A DNA stretch of 64,000 bases from Nitrospira japonica (GTDB lineage Bacteria > Nitrospirota > Thermodesulfovibrionia > UBA6902): NCBI GenBank assembly GCA_020723105.1, contig DYJL01000010.1:55291-119290 (forward strand), given 5' to 3'. The notes under the pieces are model-generated. The model saw only the letters and a list, made by a program, of their open reading frames with translations. It did not search any database and was not told the origin of the DNA. Made by a program: the position numbers and the translations under genes. This document shows positions 22,912-31,040 of the stretch, piece after piece (position 1 is the first letter of the stretch; each line of letters begins with the position of its first letter).

Positions 22912-23909
22912 ACAGCGCCCCTTAAATACAAATATGTCAAAGCGAACAAAAAACCTAAAACAGAAGTAAGCTTCACAATGAGCACCGCTTTTTCTGAAGC
23001 ATTCAGTAACTCATCCCGACTCCTAACTCCTGACTCTTCCCCGATATACGGCTTCTCAACCACTATCCCTCCGTAAGTGGAATTGCCTCCAAGTCTTACA
23101 CCGAGCGCTCCTGCCATTGCAGCTTCGGGAATGCCGCTGTTGGGGCTTAGATGTTTTCGTCCATCGCGTAACATGATTTTCAGTGACGAGTTGCAAGTGG
23201 CAGGTGACAAGTTGAGAATAAAAGATGAGACAGCAATTAAAATCCCTGTTATCCTTGCAGGTATATAATTAACAATATCGTCAAGCTTTGCTGCAGCCCA
23301 GCCGAAATTTTTGTACTGCTCATTTTTATAGCCGACCATGGAGTCGAGTGTGTTTATTGCTTTATATGCCATGGCCAGCGGCAATCCGCCGATTGCAAAA
23401 TAAAACATCGGGGCCACGATTCCGTCTGAGGCATTTTCAGCGAGGGTTTCAATCGTCGCCTTTGAGATACCCTTTGCATCTAATTGGTTCGTGTCCCTGC
23501 CAACAATCATACCGAGTTTCTTCCGCGCGTCTTCCCTGTCTTTCGAATTTAAAGCATCGATCACCGACTTGCACGATTTGATAAGATCATTCGTCGCGAT
23601 AGTCGTCGAAGTGAAATAGACGAGGAGCGCGAAAGACAAGAAAGAAGTGGGAAGTGAGAAGTGGGGAAGGAGAAGTAAAGAATTAAGCGCATAGAATATT
23701 AAATATATGATACCGACCACAACCACAACAAGCAGGACACCGGATAACTTTTCTGCCAGGGTTATTCCTTTAACTTCTGATTTTCTTAATATCCTCTCCA
23801 TCTTCTCAATCCCCCATCCAATACCTCTCACCGGATGCGGCAGCCATCTTGGATCGCCGATTATCAAGTCAAGTATATAGGCTGATGTAAATATAATTGC
23901 TTCAGTCAT
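22908..23909 (-). CDS. cbiB: Adenosylcobinamide-phosphate synthase
   Basis: CbiB is the membrane protein joining aminopropanol phosphate to adenosylcobyric acid. ATG 23909 overlaps the cbiP stop as ATGA and is preferred over the longer frame from 23942. The 333-residue product opens MTEAIIFTSAYILDLIIGDP, then RWLPHPVRGIGWGIEKME, TIETLAENASDGIVAPMFYF and YKAINTLDSMVGYKNEQY, ending with GGNSTYGGIVVEKPYIG. Heptamer arrays give three inserted loops: SLPTSFLSFALL (23635-23680), NLSPATCNSSL (23180-23220) and ESGVRSRDELL (23010-23040). Confidence 0.93.
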   Translation of the reverse strand: MTEAIIFTSAYILDLIIGDPRWLPHPVRGIGWGIEKMERILRKSEVKGITLAEKLSGVLLVVVVVGIIYLIFYALNSLLLLPHFSLPTSFLSFALLVYFTSTTIATNDLIKSCKSVIDALNSKDREDARKKLGMIVGRDTNQLDAKGISKATIETLAENASDGIVAPMFYFAIGGLPLAMAYKAINTLDSMVGYKNEQYKNFGWAAAKLDDIVNYIPARITGILIAVSSFILNLSPATCNSSLKIMLRDGRKHLSPNSGIPEAAMAGALGVRLGGNSTYGGIVVEKPYIGEESGVRSRDELLNASEKAVLIVKLTSVLGFLFALTYLYLRGAV

Positions 23910-25456
23910 GACTCCATTCCCGCCTGTCTCAGCATAAAACATATATCAACGCTGTTTCCAAGAACATCAGCCCATTTGTTGATTGCCTCATTTTTTGCAG
24001 CGGAATAATTAAATTGTGCGTCCGGCACGGGCAATCCCCTTTTCTGTCTTAGTAAATTAAGAATGTCTGTGCGGAATTCATCGTTATCAAATATGCCGTG
24101 AATGTATGTACCCCAGACATTGCCTTTTGAAGAACCGTCCCACATCAGTGACGAGTGACAAGTGACAAGTGACGAGTTAGAATTAGAATGTCTCCTTACT
24201 TTGAATAATCCGATGTCACCTGTACTGGTACCCATATGGATTTCATAGCCTTTTAACGGTTTTTCCCTGACCCCTGTCTCTTGCGCTTGCACCTGACATG
24301 TTATCTTGGTGTTGCCATAAGTTGTTTCAATATCGAGAAGTCCCATGCCGTCCACTTCTTTGAGACTGCTTTCGACCCCGTGAGGGTCATAAATTTTTTT
24401 GCCGAGCATTTGATACCCTCCGCATATCCCGGCAAGAGGAATCCCTTTTTCTGCAGCAGCTTTTAGAGACTCTTCTAATCCATTTTCCCTTAAATAGAGC
24501 AGATCGCTTACTGTGTTTTTTGATCCCGGGATTATGATAAGGTCAGCGCACATGATGTCGTCCCGCCACATAGAATATTTCAATTCAACATCCGGCTCGT
24601 GCATAAACGGAGCAAAGTCCGTGAAGTTGGAAATATACTTTAATCGTAAGACAACAATCTTGATTGCCTTTAATTTTGAATTTTGAATTTTGAATTTTGA
24701 ATTTGTTTCTATTGATAATCCGTCTTCCTCATCGAGTCTCAAATCGGCTTGATAATACAAAGCGCCGATCACCGGTTTGCCGGTTTTATCCTCAATCATT
24801 CTTAAACCGGGACGGAGGATATTGATGTCGCCCCGAAATTTGTTCACGATAAAGGCCTTGATATAATCAGCGTCAGTTCTTGAATCTTGAATCTTGAATT
24901 TTGAATCTTTCAATAGTTCCACCGTCCCATAGAAAGATGCAAATACCCCCCCCTTGTCAATATCACCAACAAGTATTACCGGGGCGTTTGCGTAGCGCGC
25001 CATCTTCATATTGACTACATCTTCTTTTAAGAGGTTAATCTCTGCCGGACTGCCTGCGCCTTCAATTACAATAAGGTCATAGTGCTTTGAAAGCCTGTCA
25101 TACGCGGCGGTTATCACATCCCACGCCTTGTCTTTGATTGCATAATATTCATGAGCCTTCATTGTTGCGTATACCTTGCCGTTAAAAATCACCTGACATC
25201 CTGATTCACCTGCAGCCTTTAGAAGCACTGGATTCATGTCATTACAGGGCTCAATTCCTGCGGCCTCTGCCTGAAATGCCTGGGCCCGTCCTATTTCGCC
25301 GCCTTCTTTGGTTATAAAGGAATTCAGCGCCATGTTCTGCGCCTTAAAGGGAGCAACCTTGATGCCCATATCCCTGAATATCCTGCAAAGTCCCGCAACA
25401 ATAACGCTCTTGCCGGCTCCGGAACCTGTGCCCTGTATCATTAAAGCTTTTGACAT
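23906..25456 (-). CDS. cbiP: Cobyric acid synthase
   Basis: CbiP amidates carboxyls b, d, e and g of adenosylcobyrinate diamide. The 516-residue product has the P-loop GTGSGAGKSVIVAGLCRIF, VAPFKAQNMALNSFITKEGG, ANAPVILVGDIDKGGVFASF, then the amidotransferase part with LIIIPGSKNTVSDL and AGICGGYQMLGKKIYDP. Heptamer arrays at 24148-24178, 24672-24704 and 24878-24910 are read in frame as SNSNSSLVTCHSSL, TNSKFKIQNSKL and SKFKIQDSRTD. They fall between conserved blocks, so activity may be kept. Confidence 0.95.
   Translation of the reverse strand: MSKALMIQGTGSGAGKSVIVAGLCRIFRDMGIKVAPFKAQNMALNSFITKEGGEIGRAQAFQAEAAGIEPCNDMNPVLLKAAGESGCQVIFNGKVYATMKAHEYYAIKDKAWDVITAAYDRLSKHYDLIVIEGAGSPAEINLLKEDVVNMKMARYANAPVILVGDIDKGGVFASFYGTVELLKDSKFKIQDSRTDADYIKAFIVNKFRGDINILRPGLRMIEDKTGKPVIGALYYQADLRLDEEDGLSIETNSKFKIQNSKLKAIKIVVLRLKYISNFTDFAPFMHEPDVELKYSMWRDDIMCADLIIIPGSKNTVSDLLYLRENGLEESLKAAAEKGIPLAGICGGYQMLGKKIYDPHGVESSLKEVDGMGLLDIETTYGNTKITCQVQAQETGVREKPLKGYEIHMGTSTGDIGLFKVRRHSNSNSSLVTCHSSLMWDGSSKGNVWGTYIHGIFDNDEFRTDILNLLRQKRGLPVPDAQFNYSAAKNEAINKWADVLGNSVDICFMLRQAGMES
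24148..24178. repeat. Heptamer array (GTGACAA/GTGACGA)x4 inside cbiP
   Basis: It is read as SSLVTCHSSL on the coding strand. It is the same unit as the signal-peptide array at 17406. Confidence 0.88.
24672..24704. repeat. Heptamer array (GAATTTT)x4 inside cbiP
   Basis: Exact seven-base units are read on the coding strand as NSKFKIQNSKL. The opposite strand would have TGA in one frame. A related GAATCTT array lies 200 bases away (24878-24910). Confidence 0.9.
24878..24910. repeat. Heptamer array (GAATCTT/GAATTTT)x4 inside cbiP
   Basis: It is translated as DSKFKIQDSR, and is the second of two closely related arrays in this gene. Confidence 0.9.
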
Positions 25457-25466
25457 ATTCTACGAT

Positions 25467-25493
25467 GCAGGGCAGGTTTAAAACCCGCTCCTA
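25467..25493. repeat. Imperfect palindrome between cobC and cbiP
   Basis: A GCAGGGCAGGTTTAAAACC arm pairs with CCGCTCCTAC. It belongs to the GTAGGGGC-type family, overlaps the cobC stop, and lies just upstream of the cbiP start at 25456. Confidence 0.6.
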
Positions 25494-26195
25494 CAGAATC
25501 CTTCCATTAATTAATTTCACTACCGGATAATCATCCCACATCTCAATAATGTTCAAGCATCCGTAATCCTGTTCCACCCTGAATATATTCTCAAGTGGTA
25601 TGCCTAAAAATTCACAAAGCATGATTCTGTTAATGCCGCCGTGGGCTACGATAGCTATGGTTTTATTTCTGTCCGTGCTCTGTGTTCTGTGTTCTGTGCT
25701 CTGATTTAATATCTTCCCCAACGCCCTTACAGTCCTGTCTCTGACTTCAATCGTACTTTCTCCGCCCATGGGGCTATGTTCCAGAGGGTTTGAAGCCCAG
25801 GCCTTAAATTCATCAGGATGCTTTTCTTTTATTTCGTCAAAAGACATACCTTCCCAGATTCCGAAGTTGCGCTCTCTTAATTCAGGAATGATAACCGGCT
25901 TTAATCCGTAAGGACCGGCGATAATCTCTGCGCTCTTTACAGCACGGCTAAGGTCGGAGGAATATATCGCTGTTAACATGTTGTTTGTAGGGGCAACCCT
26001 CTGTGGTTGCCCTTTATTTAACGATTTATCTGATTCAGGGCAGACACAGGGGTCTGCCCCTACAATAAAACTTGCCACTCTTTTCATCTGTTCAATGCCG
26101 TTCTCAGACAATGGCACGTCAAGGTGACCCTTGTAGCGTTTCGTCTCAGCGCCTTCTGTTTCTCCATGTCTTATCAGATAAATTTTTGTGACCAT
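25491..26195 (-). CDS. cobC: Histidine phosphatase, probable alpha-ribazole phosphatase
   Basis: This phosphoglycerate-mutase-fold enzyme is likely to remove the phosphate from alpha-ribazole-5'-phosphate or adenosylcobalamin phosphate. The 234-residue product starts [20 protein letters not shown] with the catalytic RHG, and has YSSDLSRAVKSAEIIA, ELRERNFGIWEGMSFDEI and AIVAHGGINRIML. A 77-base palindromic pair (25987-26063) is read in frame as GADPCVCPESDKSLNKG then QPQRVAPTN within the first domain, and an array at 25675-25703 gives STEHRTQSTD. The cobS gene overlaps its start by 22 bases. Confidence 0.9.
   Translation of the reverse strand: MVTKIYLIRHGETEGAETKRYKGHLDVPLSENGIEQMKRVASFIVGADPCVCPESDKSLNKGQPQRVAPTNNMLTAIYSSDLSRAVKSAEIIAGPYGLKPVIIPELRERNFGIWEGMSFDEIKEKHPDEFKAWASNPLEHSPMGGESTIEVRDRTVRALGKILNQSTEHRTQSTDRNKTIAIVAHGGINRIMLCEFLGIPLENIFRVEQDYGCLNIIEMWDDYPVVKLINGRIL
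25675..25703. repeat. Heptamer array (TCTGTGT/TCTGTGC)x4 inside cobC
   Basis: The array is read in frame as STEHRTQSTD ahead of the conserved AIVAHGG motif. Confidence 0.85.
25987..26063. repeat. Paired GTAGGGGC palindromic element inside cobC
   Basis: It has outer ends GTAGGGGC/GCCCCTAC, two internal hairpins (GGGCAACC...GGTTGCCC and GGGCAGAC...GTCTGCCC), and a 25-base spacer. It is inserted in frame between the N-terminal RHG region and YSSDLSRA. Confidence 0.85.
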
Positions 26196-26953
26196 ATAAT
26201 TACGCTCAATAGAAATAATATCTCTGATATCTCGGAAACTGCGCCGAATGTATCGCCAGTCATGCCCCCGAAATTTTTATTGGAAATCCACACGGCAGCA
26301 TGGCAAAAAATATATAGCACAAGCAGCGTCAATAAAAAAGAAGCAAGGAGCAAGGGGTAAGGGACCAGGGGAAGCAAAAGAAGAAGCGGCAGAACAGTCA
26401 GCAGAGCAGCAATCAGGAATTCCCTTTTCCCTGTATGCTCAATGAATGTTTTTCCCAACCCATCCTGTTTTGCGGATTTACCGTGAAAAATTGCGGCTAC
26501 CATGGTCCACCGCGAAATGGCAGGCGCTAAAAACAGTGAAGAGTAATAAGTAACCAGTGACAGGTTTAACAGTGCATCCAGAAGCAGGTATTTCAGTAAT
26601 ATTGCAAGAACTATCGCCATTACTCCAAACGCACCTATAGCGCTGTCTTTCATTATTGCCAATTTTCTCTCTCTGTTTTTTCGGGATGCCAGGGCATCAA
26701 AGGTATCTGCGAGTCCGTCAAGATGAAGACCGCCGTTTATTGTTATCATGACAAGAACCACGCACGCGCTTGCTACATCATGTGGGAGGAATTTAACGAA
26801 CAGGGCTGCAAAAGATACCGTCAAAATACCCTGAAGCATTCCGACCAAAGGGAAAAAAGCAGAAGCCCCTCCGGCATCCTCTTCCGATATAGGGCCCATT
26901 TTCTTTATGGGAATAATGGTTAAAAACTGAAATGCAAGCAAAAAGCGTTTCAC
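26174..26953 (-). CDS. cobS: Adenosylcobinamide-GDP ribazoletransferase (cobalamin synthase)
   Basis: This polytopic membrane enzyme joins adenosylcobinamide-GDP with alpha-ribazole. The 259-residue product begins [20 protein letters not shown] and contains the metal-binding [14 protein letters not shown] motif, [18 protein letters not shown] and [17 protein letters not shown], all typical of CobS. An array near 26340-26370 encodes [16 protein letters not shown], which extends a membrane loop. The start overlaps the cobT stop as ATGA. Confidence 0.94.
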   Translation of the reverse strand: MKRFLLAFQFLTIIPIKKMGPISEEDAGGASAFFPLVGMLQGILTVSFAALFVKFLPHDVASACVVLVMITINGGLHLDGLADTFDALASRKNRERKLAIMKDSAIGAFGVMAIVLAILLKYLLLDALLNLSLVTYYSSLFLAPAISRWTMVAAIFHGKSAKQDGLGKTFIEHTGKREFLIAALLTVLPLLLLLPLVPYPLLLASFLLTLLVLYIFCHAAVWISNKNFGGMTGDTFGAVSEISEILFLLSVIIWSQKFI

Positions 26954-28008
26954 CTTTTTTCCGACACTCCTGCCTCTCCAAATGTCGCCATCTCTTTGTA
27001 AATCTTTATCCCGGCCTCGATAACAAATATGGCCAGTGAAGCGCCTGTACCTTCACCCAATCTGAGATCGAGATCAAGAATAGGCCGCAGCCCCATTTTC
27101 TCAAGCATTGCCTTGTGACCCACTTCCTGTGACATGTGCGCTGCAAACATATAATCTTTTGTTTTGGGCTCAATGGAATACGCTATAAGTGCGCCTGCTG
27201 TAGAGATAAAACCATCAACCACGACCGGAACTTTATTTGCTGCAGCTCCAAGAATCAGCCCCGCAATTCCGCCAATCTCTGCGCCGCCTACTTTTGCAAG
27301 CACGTCAATAGCGTTGGATGGATTCGGTTTGTTCAGCACAATGGCATCTTTTATTATCTGAACCTTGTGCTTCCATGTAGCATCGTTTATTCCCGTTCCC
27401 CTTCCAGTGACTTCTTCAACAGTTCTTCCGGTAATTACAGCGGCAATAGCGCTTGAGGGCGTTGTATTTGCAATCCCCATGTCTCCTGTGCCGAATATCC
27501 TGTAACCCTGTTTTGCATATTTATTTGCCAACTCTATTCCAACGGCAATACATTTCTCTGCTTCGTCTCGCGTCATAGCTGAACCCATCCGCATGTTCTT
27601 TGTGCCGTACAAGACCTTTTGAGGGACGAAGAACTCATTTTTGATATCACCGAAATCACCATCCACGCCTATATCAACCACAACGACATCCGCACCGGCA
27701 TGCCGGGAGAGGACATTTATCCCTGCTCCGCCGTTTAGAAAATTAAGAACCATCTGCTGGGTCACTGCCTTTGGAAAAGCAGAAACGCCCTCATCTGCAA
27801 CGCCGTGGTCTCCGGCAAATGTGAAAACTACTTTTTTGTCCAATACGGGCATTGGATTTTCCGTAATTGAAACAATCTGTCTTGCAAATTCTTCAAGCCT
27901 GCCGAGGCTGCCTTGCGGTTTTGTAAGATTGTCCAGGCGCTTCTGTGCCTGATCGGCGAATTTACCGTTAACGTGGGTGATTGTATTTACGATTGAATTT
28001 AAATCCAT
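26950..28008 (-). CDS. cobT: Nicotinate-nucleotide--dimethylbenzimidazole phosphoribosyltransferase
   Basis: CobT activates the lower ligand base to alpha-ribazole phosphate. The 352-residue product shows [70 protein letters not shown] and [20 protein letters not shown] with the catalytic glutamate. Length matches the family. No repeat insertion is evident. A 150-base AT-rich repeat tract separates it from cobU. Confidence 0.96.
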   Translation of the reverse strand: MDLNSIVNTITHVNGKFADQAQKRLDNLTKPQGSLGRLEEFARQIVSITENPMPVLDKKVVFTFAGDHGVADEGVSAFPKAVTQQMVLNFLNGGAGINVLSRHAGADVVVVDIGVDGDFGDIKNEFFVPQKVLYGTKNMRMGSAMTRDEAEKCIAVGIELANKYAKQGYRIFGTGDMGIANTTPSSAIAAVITGRTVEEVTGRGTGINDATWKHKVQIIKDAIVLNKPNPSNAIDVLAKVGGAEIGGIAGLILGAAANKVPVVVDGFISTAGALIAYSIEPKTKDYMFAAHMSQEVGHKAMLEKMGLRPILDLDLRLGEGTGASLAIFVIEAGIKIYKEMATFGEAGVSEKR

Positions 28009-28158
28009 AGCTCCTCCAGTTTTAAAAAATTAAAGATTAAAAATCAAAATGCAAAATTACAAATCAAAAATTAAAATAACCACAACGCAATATTTTTGCA
28101 TTTTGATCTGTTATTTTGAGTTTTGATTTTTTATATTTGAGTTATTCCATTTAAGCTC
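28009..28158. repeat. AT-rich degenerate repeat tract between cobU and cobT
   Basis: Short units such as AAAAATCAAAAT, AAATTACAAATCAAAAATT and the inverted TTGCATTTTGATCTG/TTTTGATTTTT can form long AU-rich hairpins. It appears to be a decayed heptamer tract. I see no coding potential. Confidence 0.55.
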
Positions 28159-28692
28159 TCAAGTTCTTACGCCTTTTATCTTCACGGGAATCCCAGCTGT
28201 AACCAGATACACCTCATCAGCCGGCCCGGCGACCTTTTGATTTAACAATCCTGCCAAGTCTCTGAAGCGTCTTGCCATCTCGTTTTCCGGCACAATGCCC
28301 ATACCGACTTCATTGGAAACGATAAACAGTGACAAGCCGCAAGTGACAGGTGACAATCTCTTTAATGCTTCCGCCAGATTTTCAATTTCCCTTTTGACAT
28401 CCAGATTGCAAAGCAGTACATTCGACAGCCATAACGTCAGGCAGTCAAGAACGATAACATCGTATTTGCTATTCAACTCTTTAAGGGTCTCTGTGATTTT
28501 TACAGGTTCTTCATACGTATCCCAATCCGTACCTCTTTCATCCTTATGCTTTCTGATACGCTCCTGCATCTCTTCATCAAGCGCCTGAGCAGTAGCGATA
28601 TAAGCCTTTCGCCCTTTAAGTGTGGATGCCTCCTTCAGGGCAAATGCACTCTTGCCGCTCCTTGCACCACCTATAACAAATACTATTTTCAT
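28159..28692 (-). CDS. cobU: Adenosylcobinamide kinase / adenosylcobinamide-phosphate guanylyltransferase
   Basis: CobU phosphorylates adenosylcobinamide and adds GMP. The 177-residue protein starts MKIVFVIGGARSGKSAFAL with the P-loop, then KAYIATAQALDEEMQERIRKH, DVIVLDCLTLWLSNVL and FIVSNEVGMGIVPENEMAR, as expected. A heptamer array (28330-28355) adds RLSPVTCGLSL inside. It is the first gene of the superoperon, directly after a riboswitch-terminator leader. The only G-rich stretch near the ATG lies in the 3' arm of the terminator hairpin, so ribosome access may depend on that fold. Confidence 0.95.
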   Translation of the reverse strand: MKIVFVIGGARSGKSAFALKEASTLKGRKAYIATAQALDEEMQERIRKHKDERGTDWDTYEEPVKITETLKELNSKYDVIVLDCLTLWLSNVLLCNLDVKREIENLAEALKRLSPVTCGLSLFIVSNEVGMGIVPENEMARRFRDLAGLLNQKVAGPADEVYLVTAGIPVKIKGVRT

Positions 28693-28730
28693 AAAATAAA
28701 AACCCCAGCCTTCGATTTGAAAGCTGGGGG
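28693..28730 (-). terminator. Intrinsic terminator in the cobU leader
   Basis: On the minus strand a strong hairpin (CCCCAGC arm at 28723-28729, GCTGGGG arm at 28703-28709) is followed by TTTTTATTTT directly before the cobU ATG. It is the natural off-state of the riboswitch. The preceding 50 bases contain a competing CCTCACA/TGTGAGG hairpin. Confidence 0.85.
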
Positions 28731-28737
28731 ATAAAAG

Positions 28738-28975
28738 CTGATACCTTTATCCTCACAACCTCGTACCACGAAGGCTTTCTGTGAGGCTCTGTTCAGGCAG
28801 GTCTTCTGGCTCTCCCGATCTCTACCAACCTTCCCTGTTTTACGTACAAGTGGCGTTCAATGAGTAGAGACTGTGAATTCCGAAAAAAGGAAATCGGGAT
28901 TACAGCGGCGGGTCCGCTCCCGTCTTTCACGGGATTCCCCTTTAAGCCCATCCGGGCGCCTGGACAATGTTTTAA
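28738..28975 (-). promoter_or_regulatory. Cobalamin riboswitch upstream of cobU
   Basis: The minus strand reads, in order, CAGGCGCCCGGATGGGC, AAAGGGGAATCCCGTGAAAG, GGGAGCGGACCCGCCGCTG, GCCACTTGTA, CAGGGAAGGTTGG and GGAGAGCCAGAAGACCTGCC, which are the conserved parts of the B12-box aptamer. Downstream are an alternative hairpin and the terminator at 28693-28730. Adenosylcobalamin binding would shut off the first riboswitch-controlled half of the superoperon. Confidence 0.95.
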
Positions 28976-28978
28976 AAA

Positions 28979-29008
28979 GTATACCTTATTGCGTTTACAA
29001 AATGTCAA
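28979..29008 (-). promoter_or_regulatory. Sigma-70 type promoter for the cobalamin superoperon
   Basis: On the minus strand TTGACA (29003-29008) is followed after 18 bases by TATACT (28979-28984). Transcription would begin a few bases before the riboswitch aptamer. Confidence 0.65.
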
Positions 29009-29180
29009 GGACGATATCTCTCACATAGTGCGAATGGTCTCTAAGCGGCTTCCCTATTGCCTTTACTTAAATTCATTACTTATAATTCCTGGAGATCCTT
29101 TTCGGTTAACCCGTTAGCACGGTGAGATACAGGCGGGATTTATTTTTAACTACCACACGTTCAAGGAGATAAGATAACAT

Positions 29181-29933
29181 ATGTCCGGACATTCCAAATG
29201 GTCGCAAATCAAACACAAAAAAGCTGCTACTGACTCAAAGAAGGGGAAGGTTTTTTCAAAACTCTCCAAAGAAATAAGCGTTGCTGCCAGAATCGGAGGC
29301 GGAAATGCGGATATGAATGCCCGCCTCAGGCTTGTGATAGAAAAAGCCCGTGAAGTGAATATGCCTGCTGATAACATCAAGCGGGCGATACAGAAGGGCA
29401 CAGGAGAACTCCCAGGTTCGCATTATGAAGAGATTATGTATGAAGGGTATGGGCCGGGAGGAGTGGCGTTAATGATTGATACCATGACAGACAATAAAAC
29501 AAGAACTGTCTCTGAGATCAGGCATCTTCTGTCCAAACACAGCGGGAATATGGGTGAAACAGGCTCCGTGTCATGGATGTTTGACAAGAAAGGATATATT
29601 CTTGTAAACAAGAAGATGCTTGACGAAGATACCCTGATGTCAAATGCACTTGACGCAGGCGCAGAGGATTTTAAAAACGATCCCGAAGAAGAAAATTATG
29701 AAATCATTACAGCGCCTGAGGATTTAAATAAGATAAAAGATTTTCTTGCATCCAGAAAGATCCTTCTTAACCTCTCAGAAGTTACGTTCATTCCTAAAAA
29801 TTATATAAAACTCGAAGCCCGTGACGCAGAAAAAATGATGAAATTAATGGAAGCCCTTGAAGAACATGATGACGTTCAGAATGTCTATGCAAATTTTGAT
29901 ATCCCCGATGAAATAATGACAAAGGCAGAGTAA
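29181..29933 (+). CDS. yebC: YebC/PmpR family regulator or translation factor
   Basis: The 250-residue protein starts [20 protein letters not shown], the family signature, followed by [33 protein letters not shown] and [19 protein letters not shown]. YebC proteins have been described as DNA-binding regulators and, more recently, as ribosome-associated factors. An AAGGAG site lies 11 bases before the ATG. It heads the ruvCAB operon, a standard arrangement; the ruvC ATG overlaps its stop (TAATG). Confidence 0.95.
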   Translation: MSGHSKWSQIKHKKAATDSKKGKVFSKLSKEISVAARIGGGNADMNARLRLVIEKAREVNMPADNIKRAIQKGTGELPGSHYEEIMYEGYGPGGVALMIDTMTDNKTRTVSEIRHLLSKHSGNMGETGSVSWMFDKKGYILVNKKMLDEDTLMSNALDAGAEDFKNDPEEENYEIITAPEDLNKIKDFLASRKILLNLSEVTFIPKNYIKLEARDAEKMMKLMEALEEHDDVQNVYANFDIPDEIMTKAE

Positions 29934-30421
29934 TGCGTATTATCGGCGTGGACCCCGGAACTGTTTGCTGCGGATATGGGATTGTGGAGAGCAGGGACAC
30001 AGTGCGGCGGGCCCCTGCATATGTTACCTCAGGGGAAATACGTATGAATCAAAAAAACCCCTTACCGGAGCGCTTGAAACTGCTTTATGACTCTCTGAAA
30101 GCAGTCCTGCACGAGCATGAACCTTCGCAGTTGTGCATCGAAAAAATTTTTTATCATAAGAGCATTCGTTCTGCTCTTGCGCTTGGCTCCACCCGTGGAG
30201 TTATTCTTCTGCTTGCAGCGGAAAACGATATTCCGGTATTTGAATACAACTCTACAGCGTTAAAGATGGCACTTACTGGCTATGGCCGGGCTGAAAAAAG
30301 ACAGGTGCAGCAAATGGTAAAAATTCTCCTCAACCTCAATTCCTCAAATCTGAGCGAAGACAGCACGGATGCGCTGGCTTTGTGCATATGCCATATTAAT
30401 TCGTCGGTTAGGGTAAAATAG
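29933..30421 (+). CDS. ruvC: Holliday junction endonuclease RuvC
   Basis: RuvC cleaves four-way junctions symmetrically. The 162-residue product begins [18 protein letters not shown] with the first catalytic aspartate, then CIEKIFYHKSIRSALALGSTRG with the glutamate, and EDSTDALALCICH with the final acidic pair. Length is normal. It overlaps yebC and precedes ruvA by 28 bases. Confidence 0.97.
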   Translation: MRIIGVDPGTVCCGYGIVESRDTVRRAPAYVTSGEIRMNQKNPLPERLKLLYDSLKAVLHEHEPSQLCIEKIFYHKSIRSALALGSTRGVILLLAAENDIPVFEYNSTALKMALTGYGRAEKRQVQQMVKILLNLNSSNLSEDSTDALALCICHINSSVRVK

Positions 30422-30449
30422 ATAACTGCACTAAACCGGAGGGTCAGAT

Positions 30450-31040
30450 TTGATAGCATCTCTTAAAGGCATTGTCTTAAGCAAGAAACCGGAGGGTGTA
30501 ATTATTGATGTCAACGGTGTCGGTTATCATGTGTACGTTCCGTTATGCAGTCTTTGCGATATCTCTGAAACCGGAGAAGCTGTTTTCCTGCATACATATA
30601 CGCATGTCAGGGAAGACGCCCTGCAACTGTTCGGATTCCTCACGGAAGAAGAAAGGAAGATTTTTACAACCCTTCTTGGGATCAACGGCATAGGCCCCAA
30701 ACTTGGACTTGCAATTCTTTCCGGAATGCCGGTACAGAGGCTTATTGAAGCGATTAACAGTGAAGACATCTCGCTGCTTTCCACGATCCCGGGTCTTGGC
30801 AAAAAGACTTCGGCCAGGATTATTCTTGAACTCAAGGGTAAACTGCCATCACTGAATATCGAAGGGTCTATTCCTTCACAGATGAAAAGCGCAGCTGTTG
30901 ATGCTGTATCAGCGCTTGTAAACCTTGGCTATAAAAAGCCATCGTCTGAAAAGGCGGTTGAAGTATCGGTGAAGAATGGCGCAACTGCCATTGAAGATAT
31001 AATTAGGGAAGCTTTAAAATATCTTACGGAGAACAAGTGA
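30450..31040 (+). CDS. ruvA: Holliday junction branch-migration protein RuvA
   Basis: RuvA binds the junction and loads RuvB. The 196-residue product starts with TTG (30450) behind a CCGGAGGG site, giving [20 protein letters not shown]. The two helix-hairpin-helix motifs are visible at [18 protein letters not shown] and [20 protein letters not shown], and a C-terminal RuvB-binding domain ([21 protein letters not shown]) is present. The stop overlaps the ruvB GTG start. Confidence 0.96.
   Translation: MIASLKGIVLSKKPEGVIIDVNGVGYHVYVPLCSLCDISETGEAVFLHTYTHVREDALQLFGFLTEEERKIFTTLLGINGIGPKLGLAILSGMPVQRLIEAINSEDISLLSTIPGLGKKTSARIILELKGKLPSLNIEGSIPSQMKSAAVDAVSALVNLGYKKPSSEKAVEVSVKNGATAIEDIIREALKYLTENK

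Noticed and set aside
6011..28355. Tandem repeats considered as a CRISPR array
   Set aside because: The units are seven bases without spacers, vary in sequence between sites, lie inside genes and have no cas genes nearby.
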